From Cytophagales bacterium UBA2561 (lineage in GTDB: Bacteria; Bacteroidota; Bacteroidia; Cytophagales; Thermoflexibacteraceae), in assembly GCA_002340355.1 (NCBI GenBank), contig DDLX01000033.1, positions 105,770-169,769 of the forward strand: a stretch of DNA of 64,000 nucleotides. The letters are read 5' to 3'. The stretch's first letter is position 1. Each line of letters begins with the position of its first letter. Position numbers and translations under genes: made by a program. The notes beneath the pieces were generated by a model that saw only the letters and a list, made by a program, of their open reading frames with translations, searched no databases and had not been told where the DNA came from. This document shows positions 9,328-18,868 of this stretch, in pieces.

Positions 9328-9889
9328 ATATCCCAAAATTTGAATCAATCCTCTCAGATGATTTACTTGCTTTGTAATCTTTTTTGGGTGTTGTTTCTTA
9401 TGATTCCTTCTGAATTTTATTGAACAAGACTTGGAAAACAGGTAGATAATGAGTGGAACGAAAATATAAAATTGTTCTTCATAACAAATTGTCCAGAGAT
9501 GGCTCGTAAAAGAAAGTAAAAGAAATAGAACTGTATCCCTCAAAAATACAAAGTAAATTATCAGAAAAAGTAAGAAAACCAACTAATCGATAAAAAGGCA
9601 AAGTAGATTCTGTCAGAACATCATAGATTATACAAGCAAAGATAAATACAAAATATAAGGGCCAAATTCTAAGTATCCTTCGAATATAAAAACGTTGAAA
9701 ATTAATACCTTGAGTAGATTGATGCTCTATACGTAACAGTTTGGTAAATAAAAAAGCGGATAAAACGAAAAACAAATCCACTCCAATCCAACCGTAATGA
9801 TTCAATAAGGGTAGATAGAAGAAAAATTCTCTAAATAAAGGATGATGATGAATAAAAACTAGCAAAAATGCAAAAAAAACATAAGCCAT
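9322..9889 (-). pseudogene. Frameshifted and truncated acyltransferase 3 family gene
   Basis: The upstream frame (9889-9479) encodes membrane segments with 'WIGVDLFFVLSAFLFTKLL' and 'FYIRRILRIWPLYF', typical of the OafA/YrhL acyltransferase 3 family. The reading then moves to another frame (about 9530-9322) that continues with 'SHLWTICYEEQFYIFVPL', the conserved 'HLWSLxxEEQFY' motif. The first membrane segment, with the catalytic His region, is missing and the C-terminal half is lost. The gene is not functional. Confidence 0.75.
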
Positions 9890-10087
9890 CTAATTCAGGA
9901 AGATAAAAGTGTGTATGTTGTTTCTGCATGAGATAATAAAATTTTATTGACTTTATTAAAATTAAAGAGAGCTAAAGCTACTCTTCTTTTTTTATAAAGA
10001 TTAGTAATTTAAATAAATTAATAATAATAGTTTCATAAGTCACATATCACCATAAACTTGAATGTAATAAGAACAATAAATTGATAA

Positions 10088-10999
10088 TTAAGGATACTGA
10101 TATCCATACTTTGTCGTAATATCAGATTTTTTCAGAATTTGAACCGAAACTTCCATTTCAATATCGTTATAAGGACGGTCTCGTTGGTCTTTGTTTTCTT
10201 TCACAATTTTATCAATAGCCTCTAGTCCTATCAAAACCTGTCCAAAAACGGTATATTCATTATCCAAAAAAGGTACTCCACCTTTTTCCGCATAGTCTTG
10301 TTGAATTTTGGGAGACCATTTTCGAGCTGTCAAATCAACTTTAAAGAGCTGTTCAATCGTGTCTTTCTGTGATAATAATAATTCTTGAATGGCTTGATTA
10401 TCTTGTTGATTTTGCAATCGAATAAATTCTAACTTTAGTTCATCAAAACCCTCCTTATCAATAAGTTGAAAGAATAATTTTTGCAATTTGACAATATTGA
10501 TACTAAGTTGTTCAAGTTCTTGAGTCGTATGTTTTTTTCCTTGTACGATATAAAATTGTGAACCATTTGACTCTTTTTTAGGATTAACTTGGTCTCCTAA
10601 TCTAGCAGCAGCTATTGCCCCTCGAACATGGTATAAATCTGGCTGAAACTCAGCAGGAATAGTATAGCCAATATCACCTTGTCCTAAAGGCTCGCCTGCT
10701 CCTGCCTCTTTAGAATCGGGATCGCCCCCCTGAATCATAAAGTCCTCAATTATTCGATGGAATAATGTTCCATCATAAAATCCTTCTTGAGCTAATTTGA
10801 TAAAATTTGCTTTGTGTTGTGGTGTTTTATCAAACAAAATGGCTTTCATTTCGCCATAATCTGTTTTGATAGTAATCAAATAATCCTCATCTGAAGTAGG
10901 TTGTGGTGAGGAATCTTGTTTGGACTTTGGCGTATCTTGGCATCCTCCTGCTCCGAATAAAAGAGCGAAACACAAAAAAAATAAAGTATTGATTTTCAT
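10088..10999 (-). CDS. Cyclophilin-type peptidyl-prolyl isomerase, lipoprotein
   Basis: The start was set at 10999 (MKINTLFFLCF), five codons inside the longest frame, because it directly begins a lipoprotein signal ending in FGAGGC. The mature part is a cyclophilin: 'KTPQHKANFIKLAQEGFYDGTLFHRIIEDFMIQGGDP' and 'GSQFYIVQG'. A helical insert of about 90 residues (after 'KKHTTQELEQL') interrupts the fold before 'PFLDNEYTVFGQVLIGLEAI', as seen in other Bacteroidota homologues. It probably helps fold exported proteins in the periplasm. Confidence 0.9.
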   Translation of the reverse strand: MKINTLFFLCFALLFGAGGCQDTPKSKQDSSPQPTSDEDYLITIKTDYGEMKAILFDKTPQHKANFIKLAQEGFYDGTLFHRIIEDFMIQGGDPDSKEAGAGEPLGQGDIGYTIPAEFQPDLYHVRGAIAAARLGDQVNPKKESNGSQFYIVQGKKHTTQELEQLSINIVKLQKLFFQLIDKEGFDELKLEFIRLQNQQDNQAIQELLLSQKDTIEQLFKVDLTARKWSPKIQQDYAEKGGVPFLDNEYTVFGQVLIGLEAIDKIVKENKDQRDRPYNDIEMEVSVQILKKSDITTKYGYQYP

Positions 11000-11123
11000 T
11001 TGATTATATAACAAATAAGTCTAAAAATTTCTTGTAAGATTATCATTTTTCATTTTAAATGTGTAATTTAGAAAACCTTTGACTTATTCAACAAGTTTAG
11101 AGCAAAAATTTTAAGGTAATTTT

Positions 11124-12011
11124 ATGGCTATTCCTGTTTATCCAATTGAGAAGTTTAACTGCTCAAATACATTGGAAATTAAAGATTTTGAAATTCATCG
11201 TTTAGAAGATTTATTACGTAGCTTAGATGGCGTGGTATTTCCACATCGTCACGCATTTTATAATATCTTGTACATTACACAAGGGCAGGGTACACATGCA
11301 ATCGACTTTCAAGATTACGAAGTACACCCTGAGAGACTTTTCTTTGTTTCAGATGGGCAAGTTCACGCATGGGATCTATCTCCTGATACTCAAGGTTTTT
11401 CTCTTTTTTTTCGAGGGGATTTTATCGAACCTTATTGCGAAGATTCTTTATACGATTTCCCCTTCTTTCATAGTGCCTATCGACTCCCTTTATTACAATT
11501 AGAATCAATACCCTTCCAATCCGAAATTCAACACTTATTTCAGCATTTATATATTGAAAATAGTAACCCATCGAAATACCGTTTGAAAATCCTGCGTTCT
11601 TTTTTGTATATTTTACTTGTCAAATTAAATGAGCATTATGAACAAAAGGCAGGACAGAAATTACGTCCAACTTCGGAGGTTTTCCGAAAGTATGAGCGAA
11701 TGGTTAGTGATTATTTTCTTGAAAAAAGAGCTGTTGCCGAGTATGCGGATTCGTTAAATGTTACCTCAAATTACTTGAATACATTGACCAATAAAGCCGT
11801 TGGAAAAACAGCTAAAGCTATTATCAATGACCGTCTAATGACCGAAGCCAAACGATTACTTATCAATTCAGAGCGTACTGTTTCAGAAATAGCCTACGCA
11901 CTAAATTTTAAGGATACTTCTTACTTTAGTCGTTTTTTTAAGAAACAAGAAGGGTTAAGTGCAGAGGAATTTCGGCGTAAGAAAACAGACTTATTTGAAA
12001 AATACACCTAA
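11124..12011 (+). CDS. AraC family transcriptional regulator
   Basis: The N-terminal 150 residues form a cupin-like sensor domain (FPHRHAFYNILYITQGQGTHAIDF). Residues of about 195-290 are the two-helix-turn-helix AraC domain with 'YADSLNVTSNYLNTLTNKAVG' and 'SEIAYALNFKDTSYFSRFFKKQEGLSAEEFRR'. The ligand is unknown. The divergent neighbour is the cyclophilin gene. The downstream stress protein gene is only 112 bp away and could be its target. Confidence 0.9.
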   Translation: MAIPVYPIEKFNCSNTLEIKDFEIHRLEDLLRSLDGVVFPHRHAFYNILYITQGQGTHAIDFQDYEVHPERLFFVSDGQVHAWDLSPDTQGFSLFFRGDFIEPYCEDSLYDFPFFHSAYRLPLLQLESIPFQSEIQHLFQHLYIENSNPSKYRLKILRSFLYILLVKLNEHYEQKAGQKLRPTSEVFRKYERMVSDYFLEKRAVAEYADSLNVTSNYLNTLTNKAVGKTAKAIINDRLMTEAKRLLINSERTVSEIAYALNFKDTSYFSRFFKKQEGLSAEEFRRKKTDLFEKYT

Positions 12012-12123
12012 CATAAATTAGTAATAATCATGTTTTTATGAAAACATTTTTGGCAAAATTTTTGACCTTAGATTACATACGTTTAGTAAATGCTTTAGCC
12101 CCCACGAAAAAATCATCAATAAA

Positions 12124-12975
12124 ATGAAAAAACTTTTTGTCTGTACTGATTTTTCTTCTTGTTCAGAAAGCACTGTAGCCTATGCCGTTGGTTTGGCTCA
12201 ACAAACAGGTGCAGAAATTATCTTATTTCATGGTTTTTCAGTTACAACTTCACCCCGTGTTCATACACCTCCTGTTACGGTATTGGATGAAGTAACTTCG
12301 CTCCGTGAAAAAGACATTTTGAAAAAATTGCAAACTACAGCAGATAAATATCAAAAAACAACTTATAACCTTCATCACGACCGTGAGCCGATTAAGTTTC
12401 GTTTTTTGACGCACAATGGACTCCCCGAAAGTGATATTCCCGAATTTGCCGAACGTGAACAAGCCGATTTAATTTTGATGGGAGCAAAAGGAAAAAGTGC
12501 CGTAGAACGCGTTTTCTTGGGGAGTATTACACACGCCGTTATTCGGGAAGCATTACCATGCCCATTACTGGCTGTTCCGAAAGATTTTAAGTTCCAAGAG
12601 CCTGAGCATATTGTTTTTGCAAGCCAATTTTCTGAAAATGAATTTGGTTTAGTAGATATGTTATTAAAAAACTGGGGAGAGCGTTTCGATGCCAAAATTA
12701 CTTGTCTGCACATTGATTCGCCAACTGAAGACAATCCCTCAACCACTAAGTTCAAGAATAAATATTTCTTTACGCCAAGTGACCGAATGGCTTATGAGCG
12801 TTTTACAAGTGATAATATTGCCCAATCCCTCAACCATTATTTGAATCGGAAAAGGGTGGATATGATAGCGATGCTTACGTATCGGCGTGGCTTTTTTGAG
12901 GCTCTTTTTCATCAAAGCCAAACTGAAAGTATGCTTGAACAGGCTCGCTTGCCAATGTTGATTTATACAAAATAA
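12124..12975 (+). CDS. Universal stress protein (UspA), two tandem domains
   Basis: Residues 1-150 form a complete Usp domain with the ATP-binding signature 'ADLILMGAKGKSAVERVFLGSITHAVIREALPCPLLAVP'. Residues 155-283 form a second, degenerate domain that ends 'ARLPMLIYTK' without the GxxG loop. Tandem Usp proteins are common in Bacteroidota and respond to starvation and redox stress. Confidence 0.9.
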   Translation: MKKLFVCTDFSSCSESTVAYAVGLAQQTGAEIILFHGFSVTTSPRVHTPPVTVLDEVTSLREKDILKKLQTTADKYQKTTYNLHHDREPIKFRFLTHNGLPESDIPEFAEREQADLILMGAKGKSAVERVFLGSITHAVIREALPCPLLAVPKDFKFQEPEHIVFASQFSENEFGLVDMLLKNWGERFDAKITCLHIDSPTEDNPSTTKFKNKYFFTPSDRMAYERFTSDNIAQSLNHYLNRKRVDMIAMLTYRRGFFEALFHQSQTESMLEQARLPMLIYTK

Positions 12976-13010
12976 GACGATTATTTTATTAAACAACAAA
13001 ATATTAAAAT

Positions 13011-13041
13011 TCACTAAGTTTTAAAAACTTGGTGAGTTTTT
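13011..13041. terminator. Terminator between usp and the ATPase/nuclease pair
   Basis: CACTAAGTT pairs with AACTTGGTG across a 5-nt loop and is followed by a T-run. The flanking genes are convergent. Confidence 0.6.
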
Positions 13042-13108
13042 TATGTCCTTATTCGTACCAAAAAATACCTTACAAAATAATTCGTAATAATATCTCATTA
13101 TTCATTCC

Positions 13109-13636
13109 TCAACAAGACTCTACGACAAAATTAAGTGGAAAACCACGAATATAAAGTGGACGACTTTGGTATTTAATTGCATCCATTCTCAATAACAAAT
13201 CAAATTCTACACTTCGTAATACTTTGTTTTTCAGTTTTTTACCTGCATTCAAAACCAGTTCAGTTTTAATTTGATAATTTTCATCATAAAAATAATTTCG
13301 AAATAGATTACTCATAAAATCATGTAATGTATTTTGATATTTTGTACGTAAACCGTCTTTATGTTCTTGGAGATAAGCCGTTTTTTTTACATTTTTTAGC
13401 TCTACCAAATACAGTTTATATTTATTCGTTTGGCAAAATTGGAGGATTAAGCAATCAACCGAAGGAGGTCTAACTTTCACATTTTTAGCATTATAAAAAT
13501 CATCTACTTTGATGATCAAAATCGTTTTTCGGTCAATTTCGGGGGCAAATTCAACACAAATTTCTTGGTCTTCGCATTCTGAAACTACAAACGATTTTAG
13601 TGCTTCCTCATTTTTGAGTCGTTCGATTAATTCCAT
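13109..13636 (-). CDS. Small PD-(D/E)XK-like protein paired with an ATPase
   Basis: This 175-aa protein was not recognised by name. The segment 'VDCLILQFCQTNKYKLYLVELKNV' gives D61, then E79-x-K81 on a predicted strand, which matches the catalytic core of PD-(D/E)XK nucleases. The rest is Lys-rich and alpha/beta. Its start overlaps the end of the upstream ATPase gene by 10 bp, so the two are translationally coupled. The pairing suggests an effector nuclease controlled by the ATPase, as in several anti-phage systems. It could also be a non-catalytic partner. Confidence 0.6.
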   Translation of the reverse strand: MELIERLKNEEALKSFVVSECEDQEICVEFAPEIDRKTILIIKVDDFYNAKNVKVRPPSVDCLILQFCQTNKYKLYLVELKNVKKTAYLQEHKDGLRTKYQNTLHDFMSNLFRNYFYDENYQIKTELVLNAGKKLKNKVLRSVEFDLLLRMDAIKYQSRPLYIRGFPLNFVVESC

Positions 13637-15027
13637 TCGTCTGAAATGTCTAAGCGTTCTTGGTATAATTGTTCTGAGGTTTCCGCGAAATTATGGTCAG
13701 AAATGCCGTACTCCGAGGGTTTCGAATCTTCACTCACGATGCTTCCTTTTTTGGTGTCTATCATGTGGTACACCGCAATTTTATCAGTTTCAATGGATTT
13801 TCGAAGTAATAAGTTATTGATTTTGTTGAAGATATAATTACTGTGAGTGGTCATTACGATTTTGACTTTGTGTTTGGTTAGCTCCAAAAATATCTCTGTT
13901 AGTAAAACTTGGATTTTGGGATGCAAATGCGCTTCGGGTTCTTCGATAAAAATAATTTTGTATTTGTCTTCGTCTTCACGACTCATTAAATATTTCAAAT
14001 GTGCTACAATCGGCGCAATTTCCGAAACCATCGAAGACGTTTCTGAAAGATTTAATTTTAATGAAATATCTGAACTCACATACTCTAATTTTTTAGTATT
14101 TTCATTAAATACGATTTTTGCTTTTAATAATTTTTGTTCAATTTTTTCGGCGAATTCTTGATAAATATTTTCCTGATTTTTGACCTGAATTGTAGAAATA
14201 TTTAGGAAATAATCGGCAATTGGTTCAGGTAAAGCAGGAATTTCGATTTTTTGATTTATTTGATACCGAAATTGAGATAATTCCGCAAAAACTGAGCTTA
14301 ATGAATTCATTCCCTCATATAAACCTGACCGAGAGGCAGGAAGAAAATAAATATCACTATTTTGCGTAACGTGTGAGAATAACCAAAAATAAGTTTCATA
14401 GGTATCTCCTCTTATATCATTTCTAAATGATTCATTATTACTAACTAAATCATTGATTTTTTTTCTATAATAAATGGAACTTCCGTCAGTAAATGAACTA
14501 TATGAAGCGTTATCTTCGAGAGACCTGATTTTTACCTTAATGCTACGGTTTTCAAATCCTGTAATTTTGCTTATAATCAGTTTATTTTTTTTATTTACTA
14601 AATTTATTTTTATTTTAGAAGATATCTGCAAAAAAATATTAATTTCATTATTTGAATTATGGTTTTTCAAATTATTGAAATTCCCTGATAATGAATTAAT
14701 AAACGATTTTTCAATTTTTGAAATTAATAACTCTTGAATAACTTGTTTTAGAAGCTCAATGTAATAGGATGTTATCAAAATTTCCTTTTTATCTCCTTTT
14801 ATAATTTCTTCATCAACCTTGGAACACAGCCTATTAAGTACAGTTTCGTTTTTTAGTGAACTCATAAAACTGGGCTTTTCACGTGGCAAATTCTTCAAAA
14901 TCAAATAAATCGCTGACATGGCATAGGATTTCCCGATATTATTTTCGCCATAAATCACATGAAAATCCTTCTCTAAGTCGAATTCAAAATCATGAATGGG
15001 TCCGAAGTTTTTAAGGTGTATTTTCAT
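13627..15027 (-). CDS. SMC/OLD-like AAA ATPase, putative defence protein
   Basis: The N-terminus carries 'MKIHLKNFGPIHDF' and Walker A GENNIGKS at residues 27-34. The middle 250 residues are divergent and helical. Walker B 'KIIFIEEPEAHLHP' lies near residue 360, followed by 'VKIVMTTHSNYIFN' (H-loop). This is the architecture of ABC-type AAA_15/AAA_21 proteins such as the OLD, PtuA and RloC ATPases. No TOPRIM domain is fused. The following gene supplies a likely nuclease. Base composition is more A/T-rich than the neighbours, which fits horizontal transfer. Confidence 0.8.
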   Translation of the reverse strand: MKIHLKNFGPIHDFEFDLEKDFHVIYGENNIGKSYAMSAIYLILKNLPREKPSFMSSLKNETVLNRLCSKVDEEIIKGDKKEILITSYYIELLKQVIQELLISKIEKSFINSLSGNFNNLKNHNSNNEINIFLQISSKIKINLVNKKNKLIISKITGFENRSIKVKIRSLEDNASYSSFTDGSSIYYRKKINDLVSNNESFRNDIRGDTYETYFWLFSHVTQNSDIYFLPASRSGLYEGMNSLSSVFAELSQFRYQINQKIEIPALPEPIADYFLNISTIQVKNQENIYQEFAEKIEQKLLKAKIVFNENTKKLEYVSSDISLKLNLSETSSMVSEIAPIVAHLKYLMSREDEDKYKIIFIEEPEAHLHPKIQVLLTEIFLELTKHKVKIVMTTHSNYIFNKINNLLLRKSIETDKIAVYHMIDTKKGSIVSEDSKPSEYGISDHNFAETSEQLYQERLDISDEWN

Positions 15028-15102
15028 TAGTTTTTCACTTCATTTTTGCCAAAAATAACTAAAATTTCGTTCAAGATGTTCATTTTAAAAATTTCACAAA
15101 AT

Positions 15103-16275
15103 CTATTTCAAAAATGCTCTACGACTTAGTATATAACGTACCGAAATATAAATTGGAGCCAAAACAAACCCGCCTATACTTCCTAGGGCAATCACTAAAA
15201 TTAGGATAATTTTACTCCAAATTTTACTAAAAAACACCTGTGTTCGAGGGGTGTATTTTCGATAAGGGGAAAGCAATAAAATATTGGCTAAAATCAATGA
15301 AATAACAATACCTGCAATTGGAATAAATCCTAAACCGATGGACAAAATCACTAATATTGTAAATCGCTTATCTAAAAATCGTACAAATTCTTTTTGTTGT
15401 TCTGATTCAAAAATCGTCGTACCACAAGACGAGCAAGTTTGTTGTTTTTGATGTGCTTTTAATTTTTCGGCACAATGCGGACAACGTCTGTAAACCAATA
15501 AATCCAAAGCATGATTTTTTTGATTTTGAACTGATTTTAAAGTATTTTGACCAACAAACCCAATCTTTTTAGCATCACTTTGTGCTGTCCCACAATTTTT
15601 GCAATGTGGTGCAATCGGATGAATCTTCATGTGACAATTGGAGCAACTTACCTTTTGATTTTCTCTCTTTTTTTCTCCTCGTTTCTTAACAAAATACAAC
15701 CAAGTCAGAATTGCACCAAAAACAACCAATTGGATAACTCCTGCCATCAACAAGAAAATAAACCCAAATAAAACCCAACTATCTTCAATATAACTAATTA
15801 ATTTTTTGAGTCCTAAATCGCCATCGGCATCCAATTCAGTTAAAAATTCAACTGTAGATTGACGGAAAACAGTTAGGAAAAATACGCCCACCGTACAAAC
15901 CAAAGCAAAAATTTGATTCAGTCCAAAACCAGCCCAATGAATGCCGCCTAACACTTCGGCGGTTTGTGGGTCAGCAAACCCAAATTGAACAATGGCATAA
16001 ACGACTGGTTTTAGATATTTTTCAGCTTCGGACATTACTTGCTGAATATCAGGGTTTTTATCTGCCCAAATTTCAGCTATCGAAAGCAAAAATAAAACCA
16101 AAATAACGATAGGCTTTGTAAGCCAAATATCAGGAGTAGATGCTTCAGGTGCTTCAATAAATGGGACAAATTTTGGGTATTTCAACATAAAAGCCGTCAT
16201 AAAAGCAGGTAAAAAGGTGCGCGAAGCGAACAATGGAATCGACCCTGTTGCCCAGACAATAAAAGCATTATTCAT
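15103..16275 (-). CDS. DUF4126-like membrane protein with two zinc ribbons
   Basis: The N-terminal 190 residues hold several membrane segments with 'ASRTFLPAFMTAFMLKYP' and 'IAEIWADKNPDIQQ', reminiscent of DUF4126. A cytoplasmic middle section has two Cys4 zinc ribbons: CSNCHMKIHPIAPHCKNCG and, about 50 residues later, CPHCAEKLKAHQKQQTCSSC. Three more membrane segments follow. The ribbon pair between membrane domains is unusual. Function unknown. Confidence 0.6.
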   Translation of the reverse strand: MNNAFIVWATGSIPLFASRTFLPAFMTAFMLKYPKFVPFIEAPEASTPDIWLTKPIVILVLFLLSIAEIWADKNPDIQQVMSEAEKYLKPVVYAIVQFGFADPQTAEVLGGIHWAGFGLNQIFALVCTVGVFFLTVFRQSTVEFLTELDADGDLGLKKLISYIEDSWVLFGFIFLLMAGVIQLVVFGAILTWLYFVKKRGEKKRENQKVSCSNCHMKIHPIAPHCKNCGTAQSDAKKIGFVGQNTLKSVQNQKNHALDLLVYRRCPHCAEKLKAHQKQQTCSSCGTTIFESEQQKEFVRFLDKRFTILVILSIGLGFIPIAGIVISLILANILLLSPYRKYTPRTQVFFSKIWSKIILILVIALGSIGGFVLAPIYISVRYILSRRAFLK

Positions 16276-16567
16276 AGTGTTATGTAATTTCAGATATTAA
16301 AAAATGGAGCTAAAAATAAGGCGGAAAATAATCAAAAAAGTCGTATTTTACGTTTAATACTTAAATCTGACACCCAAAATATCTAGGAATATTTTCCAGA
16401 ACGTTTCCCAAAATAACTTTTCTTTGCACTTTCGTAATAAAAAGAAAATGACTTCTTTATTTTGTTCGCTAAATTTCTCGTATCTTCATTATTTAATGGC
16501 TTACTTTCTTTAGTACAATACGTTGATATGTTCCGAATTTCGTCAGAATTATAACCATAAAATAAAT

Positions 16568-18676
16568 ATGTATTCAAAATCCAAAAGAATTTTATTTTCG
16601 TGTGCGTTATTACTTTTTATTGGCGCAACTATTCCTCCTGTTCGTGAAGTTGATAAGAATATGCTTCTGATGAAGGTGGTCATGTACGCCCTTCAAAATC
16701 ACTATGATAGCAAACCGATTGACGATGAATTTTCTAAAAATGCCTTTCAAATTTATCTTAAAGATCTAGACCCCTCAAAGCGATTTTTGATTCAGGAAGA
16801 TATCAAAAAATTAGAACAGTTCCAGTATCGAATTGACGATGAAGTCAATAATGGAACATATCTATTCTTTGATTTTAGTACCAAAATCATCGGACAACGC
16901 ATCAAAGAAAGTGAGACTTATTACAAGGAAATTTTGGCGAAGCCTTTTAATTTCAAAAAAAATGAAACGATTCCCACAGATGCAAAGAATCTTCCATATG
17001 CGAAAAATAAGAAAGAACTTCAAGAACATTGGCGTAAATATTTAAAATACAGTACTTTAACTCGTGTAGCCGATTTATTAAGTCAACAAGAAAGTTATCA
17101 AAAAGAACTTGAGAAAGGAAACGAATCCGTAAAAGACAAAATCAAGCCATTCGAAGAACTCGAAAAAGAGGCACGTCAAGCCGTCCTGAAAAGTCATGAT
17201 GAATGGTTTGCTTATATGAGTTCGAGAGATGTTCGAGATTGGCGTTCGTCTTACCTCAATGCCATTACCATGACCTACGATCCACACACCAATTATTTTG
17301 CTCCAAAAGATAAGGAAAACTTTGATATTCAGATGTCTGGAAAATTAGAAGGCATTGGAGCAGTACTTCAGACTCAGGAAGGTTATATCCGCATCGTACG
17401 GATTATTCCTGGGAGTGCATGCTGGAAACAAGGTGATTTAGAGGTAGGTGATAAAATTTTGAAAGTTGGACAAGCAGAAGCTGAGCCTGTTGATGTGGTT
17501 GGGATGCGTCAAGATGATGCAGTACGATTAATCCGAGGTAAAAAAGGAACGGAAGTTCGTCTGACCGTTCGCAAGAAAGATGAATCAGTCGTTGAAATTC
17601 CCATTATTCGGGATGTCGTTGAAATTGAACAAACTTATGCTAAATCTGCACTTCTAAAGAAAAAAGACGGAAAAACTCAGGTTGGTTATATTAATTTACC
17701 TCGTTTTTATACTGATTTCAAAAAAGGTGGGCGTAATTCAGCAGATGATGTTAAAAAAGAATTGGAAAAACTAAATCAAGAAAATGTTCAAGGTCTAATT
17801 TTAGATTTACGAAATAATGGCGGAGGTTCGCTAGCAGATGTGGTAAAAATGGCAGGTTATTTTATCAAAAAAGGACCCATCGTACAAGTTAAGTCCCGAC
17901 AAGGAAATCCCGAAGTTCATCAGGATACTGATAAAAATGTTTATTTCGATAAACCAGTCGTTATTTTAGTAAATTCTTATAGTGCTTCGGCTTCCGAAAT
18001 TCTTGCTGCTGCCTTACAAGATTATGGACGAGCCGTAATTATTGGAAGTCAGTCAACTTTTGGAAAGGGAACGGTACAACGACTGATTGATTTGGACGGC
18101 TTCGTCATGCCCGCTTATGACCAAGTGAAACCCTTAGGAACTATGAAGCTAACACTGCAAAAGTTTTATCGAATTAATGGGGATGCCACTCAATTGAAAG
18201 GAGTAATTCCTGATATTATTTTACCTGATTCATACAGTAAATTGAAAATTGGAGAAAAGGAACACGAATATGCAATGAACTGGGATGAAATTCAACCCTT
18301 GGATTATGAAAACACACAGAAATCACTAAAAATCAAAAAATTACAATCTAAAAGTCAAAAACGAGTAGAGGCAAGTCCTGTATTTTCGTTAATTTCAGAA
18401 AATGCCAATCGACTTAAAAAACAACAGGATAAGCAATTTTATACACTAAATCTTGAAGAACACCGCCGAGTTCAGGCAAAACTCCGAGAAGAAGGTAAAA
18501 AATACAATGATATTAATACGAAAACACCTGAGTTGACTCCTTCTATTTTAAGGATTGATAAAACCCAACTTGAAGGGGACTCAATTAAGATGGTGCAACG
18601 TGAAAGTTGGTTAAGTACTCTCCAAAAAGATATTTATTTGCATGAATCAGTATCAGTTTTGGAAGATATGAACTAA
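16568..18676 (+). CDS. prc: Carboxy-terminal (tail-specific) processing protease, S41 family
   Basis: The start was set at 16568, where MYSKSKRILFSCALLLFIGA forms the signal sequence; the longest frame begins 45 bp earlier. The order is an N-terminal helical domain (DPSKRFLIQEDI), a PDZ domain (GIGAVLQTQEGYIRIVRIIPGS) and the S41 protease core. The catalytic Ser lies in 'SYSASASEILAAAL' and the Lys in 'STFGKGTVQ'. A DUF3340-type C-terminal part completes the Prc layout. It degrades or trims periplasmic proteins. Confidence 0.9.
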   Translation: MYSKSKRILFSCALLLFIGATIPPVREVDKNMLLMKVVMYALQNHYDSKPIDDEFSKNAFQIYLKDLDPSKRFLIQEDIKKLEQFQYRIDDEVNNGTYLFFDFSTKIIGQRIKESETYYKEILAKPFNFKKNETIPTDAKNLPYAKNKKELQEHWRKYLKYSTLTRVADLLSQQESYQKELEKGNESVKDKIKPFEELEKEARQAVLKSHDEWFAYMSSRDVRDWRSSYLNAITMTYDPHTNYFAPKDKENFDIQMSGKLEGIGAVLQTQEGYIRIVRIIPGSACWKQGDLEVGDKILKVGQAEAEPVDVVGMRQDDAVRLIRGKKGTEVRLTVRKKDESVVEIPIIRDVVEIEQTYAKSALLKKKDGKTQVGYINLPRFYTDFKKGGRNSADDVKKELEKLNQENVQGLILDLRNNGGGSLADVVKMAGYFIKKGPIVQVKSRQGNPEVHQDTDKNVYFDKPVVILVNSYSASASEILAAALQDYGRAVIIGSQSTFGKGTVQRLIDLDGFVMPAYDQVKPLGTMKLTLQKFYRINGDATQLKGVIPDIILPDSYSKLKIGEKEHEYAMNWDEIQPLDYENTQKSLKIKKLQSKSQKRVEASPVFSLISENANRLKKQQDKQFYTLNLEEHRRVQAKLREEGKKYNDINTKTPELTPSILRIDKTQLEGDSIKMVQRESWLSTLQKDIYLHESVSVLEDMN

Positions 18677-18703
18677 GAGATTACACCAAATCCTTAGTAA
18701 GAA

Positions 18704-18737
18704 AAAGCCTGTTAATTTTCAGAATTTGACAGGCTTT
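18704..18737. terminator. Terminator after prc
   Basis: AAAGCCTGTtAATT pairs with AATTtgACAGGCTTT across a short loop. Confidence 0.6.
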
Positions 18738-18868
18738 ATTTTGAATTTATATATTTATCTTTCTCGTAATCAGAAAAATATATTATCCTGAAATGAGAAG
18801 AAGCTCCTATTGTTTGTGAAGACATAAGCAACAACAATAAACGTAATTTTTAATTCAGTTTAATATTA

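Noticed and set aside
16383..16577. 64-codon minus-strand frame upstream of prc
   Set aside because: It overlaps the prc start and shows no family resemblance or promoter.
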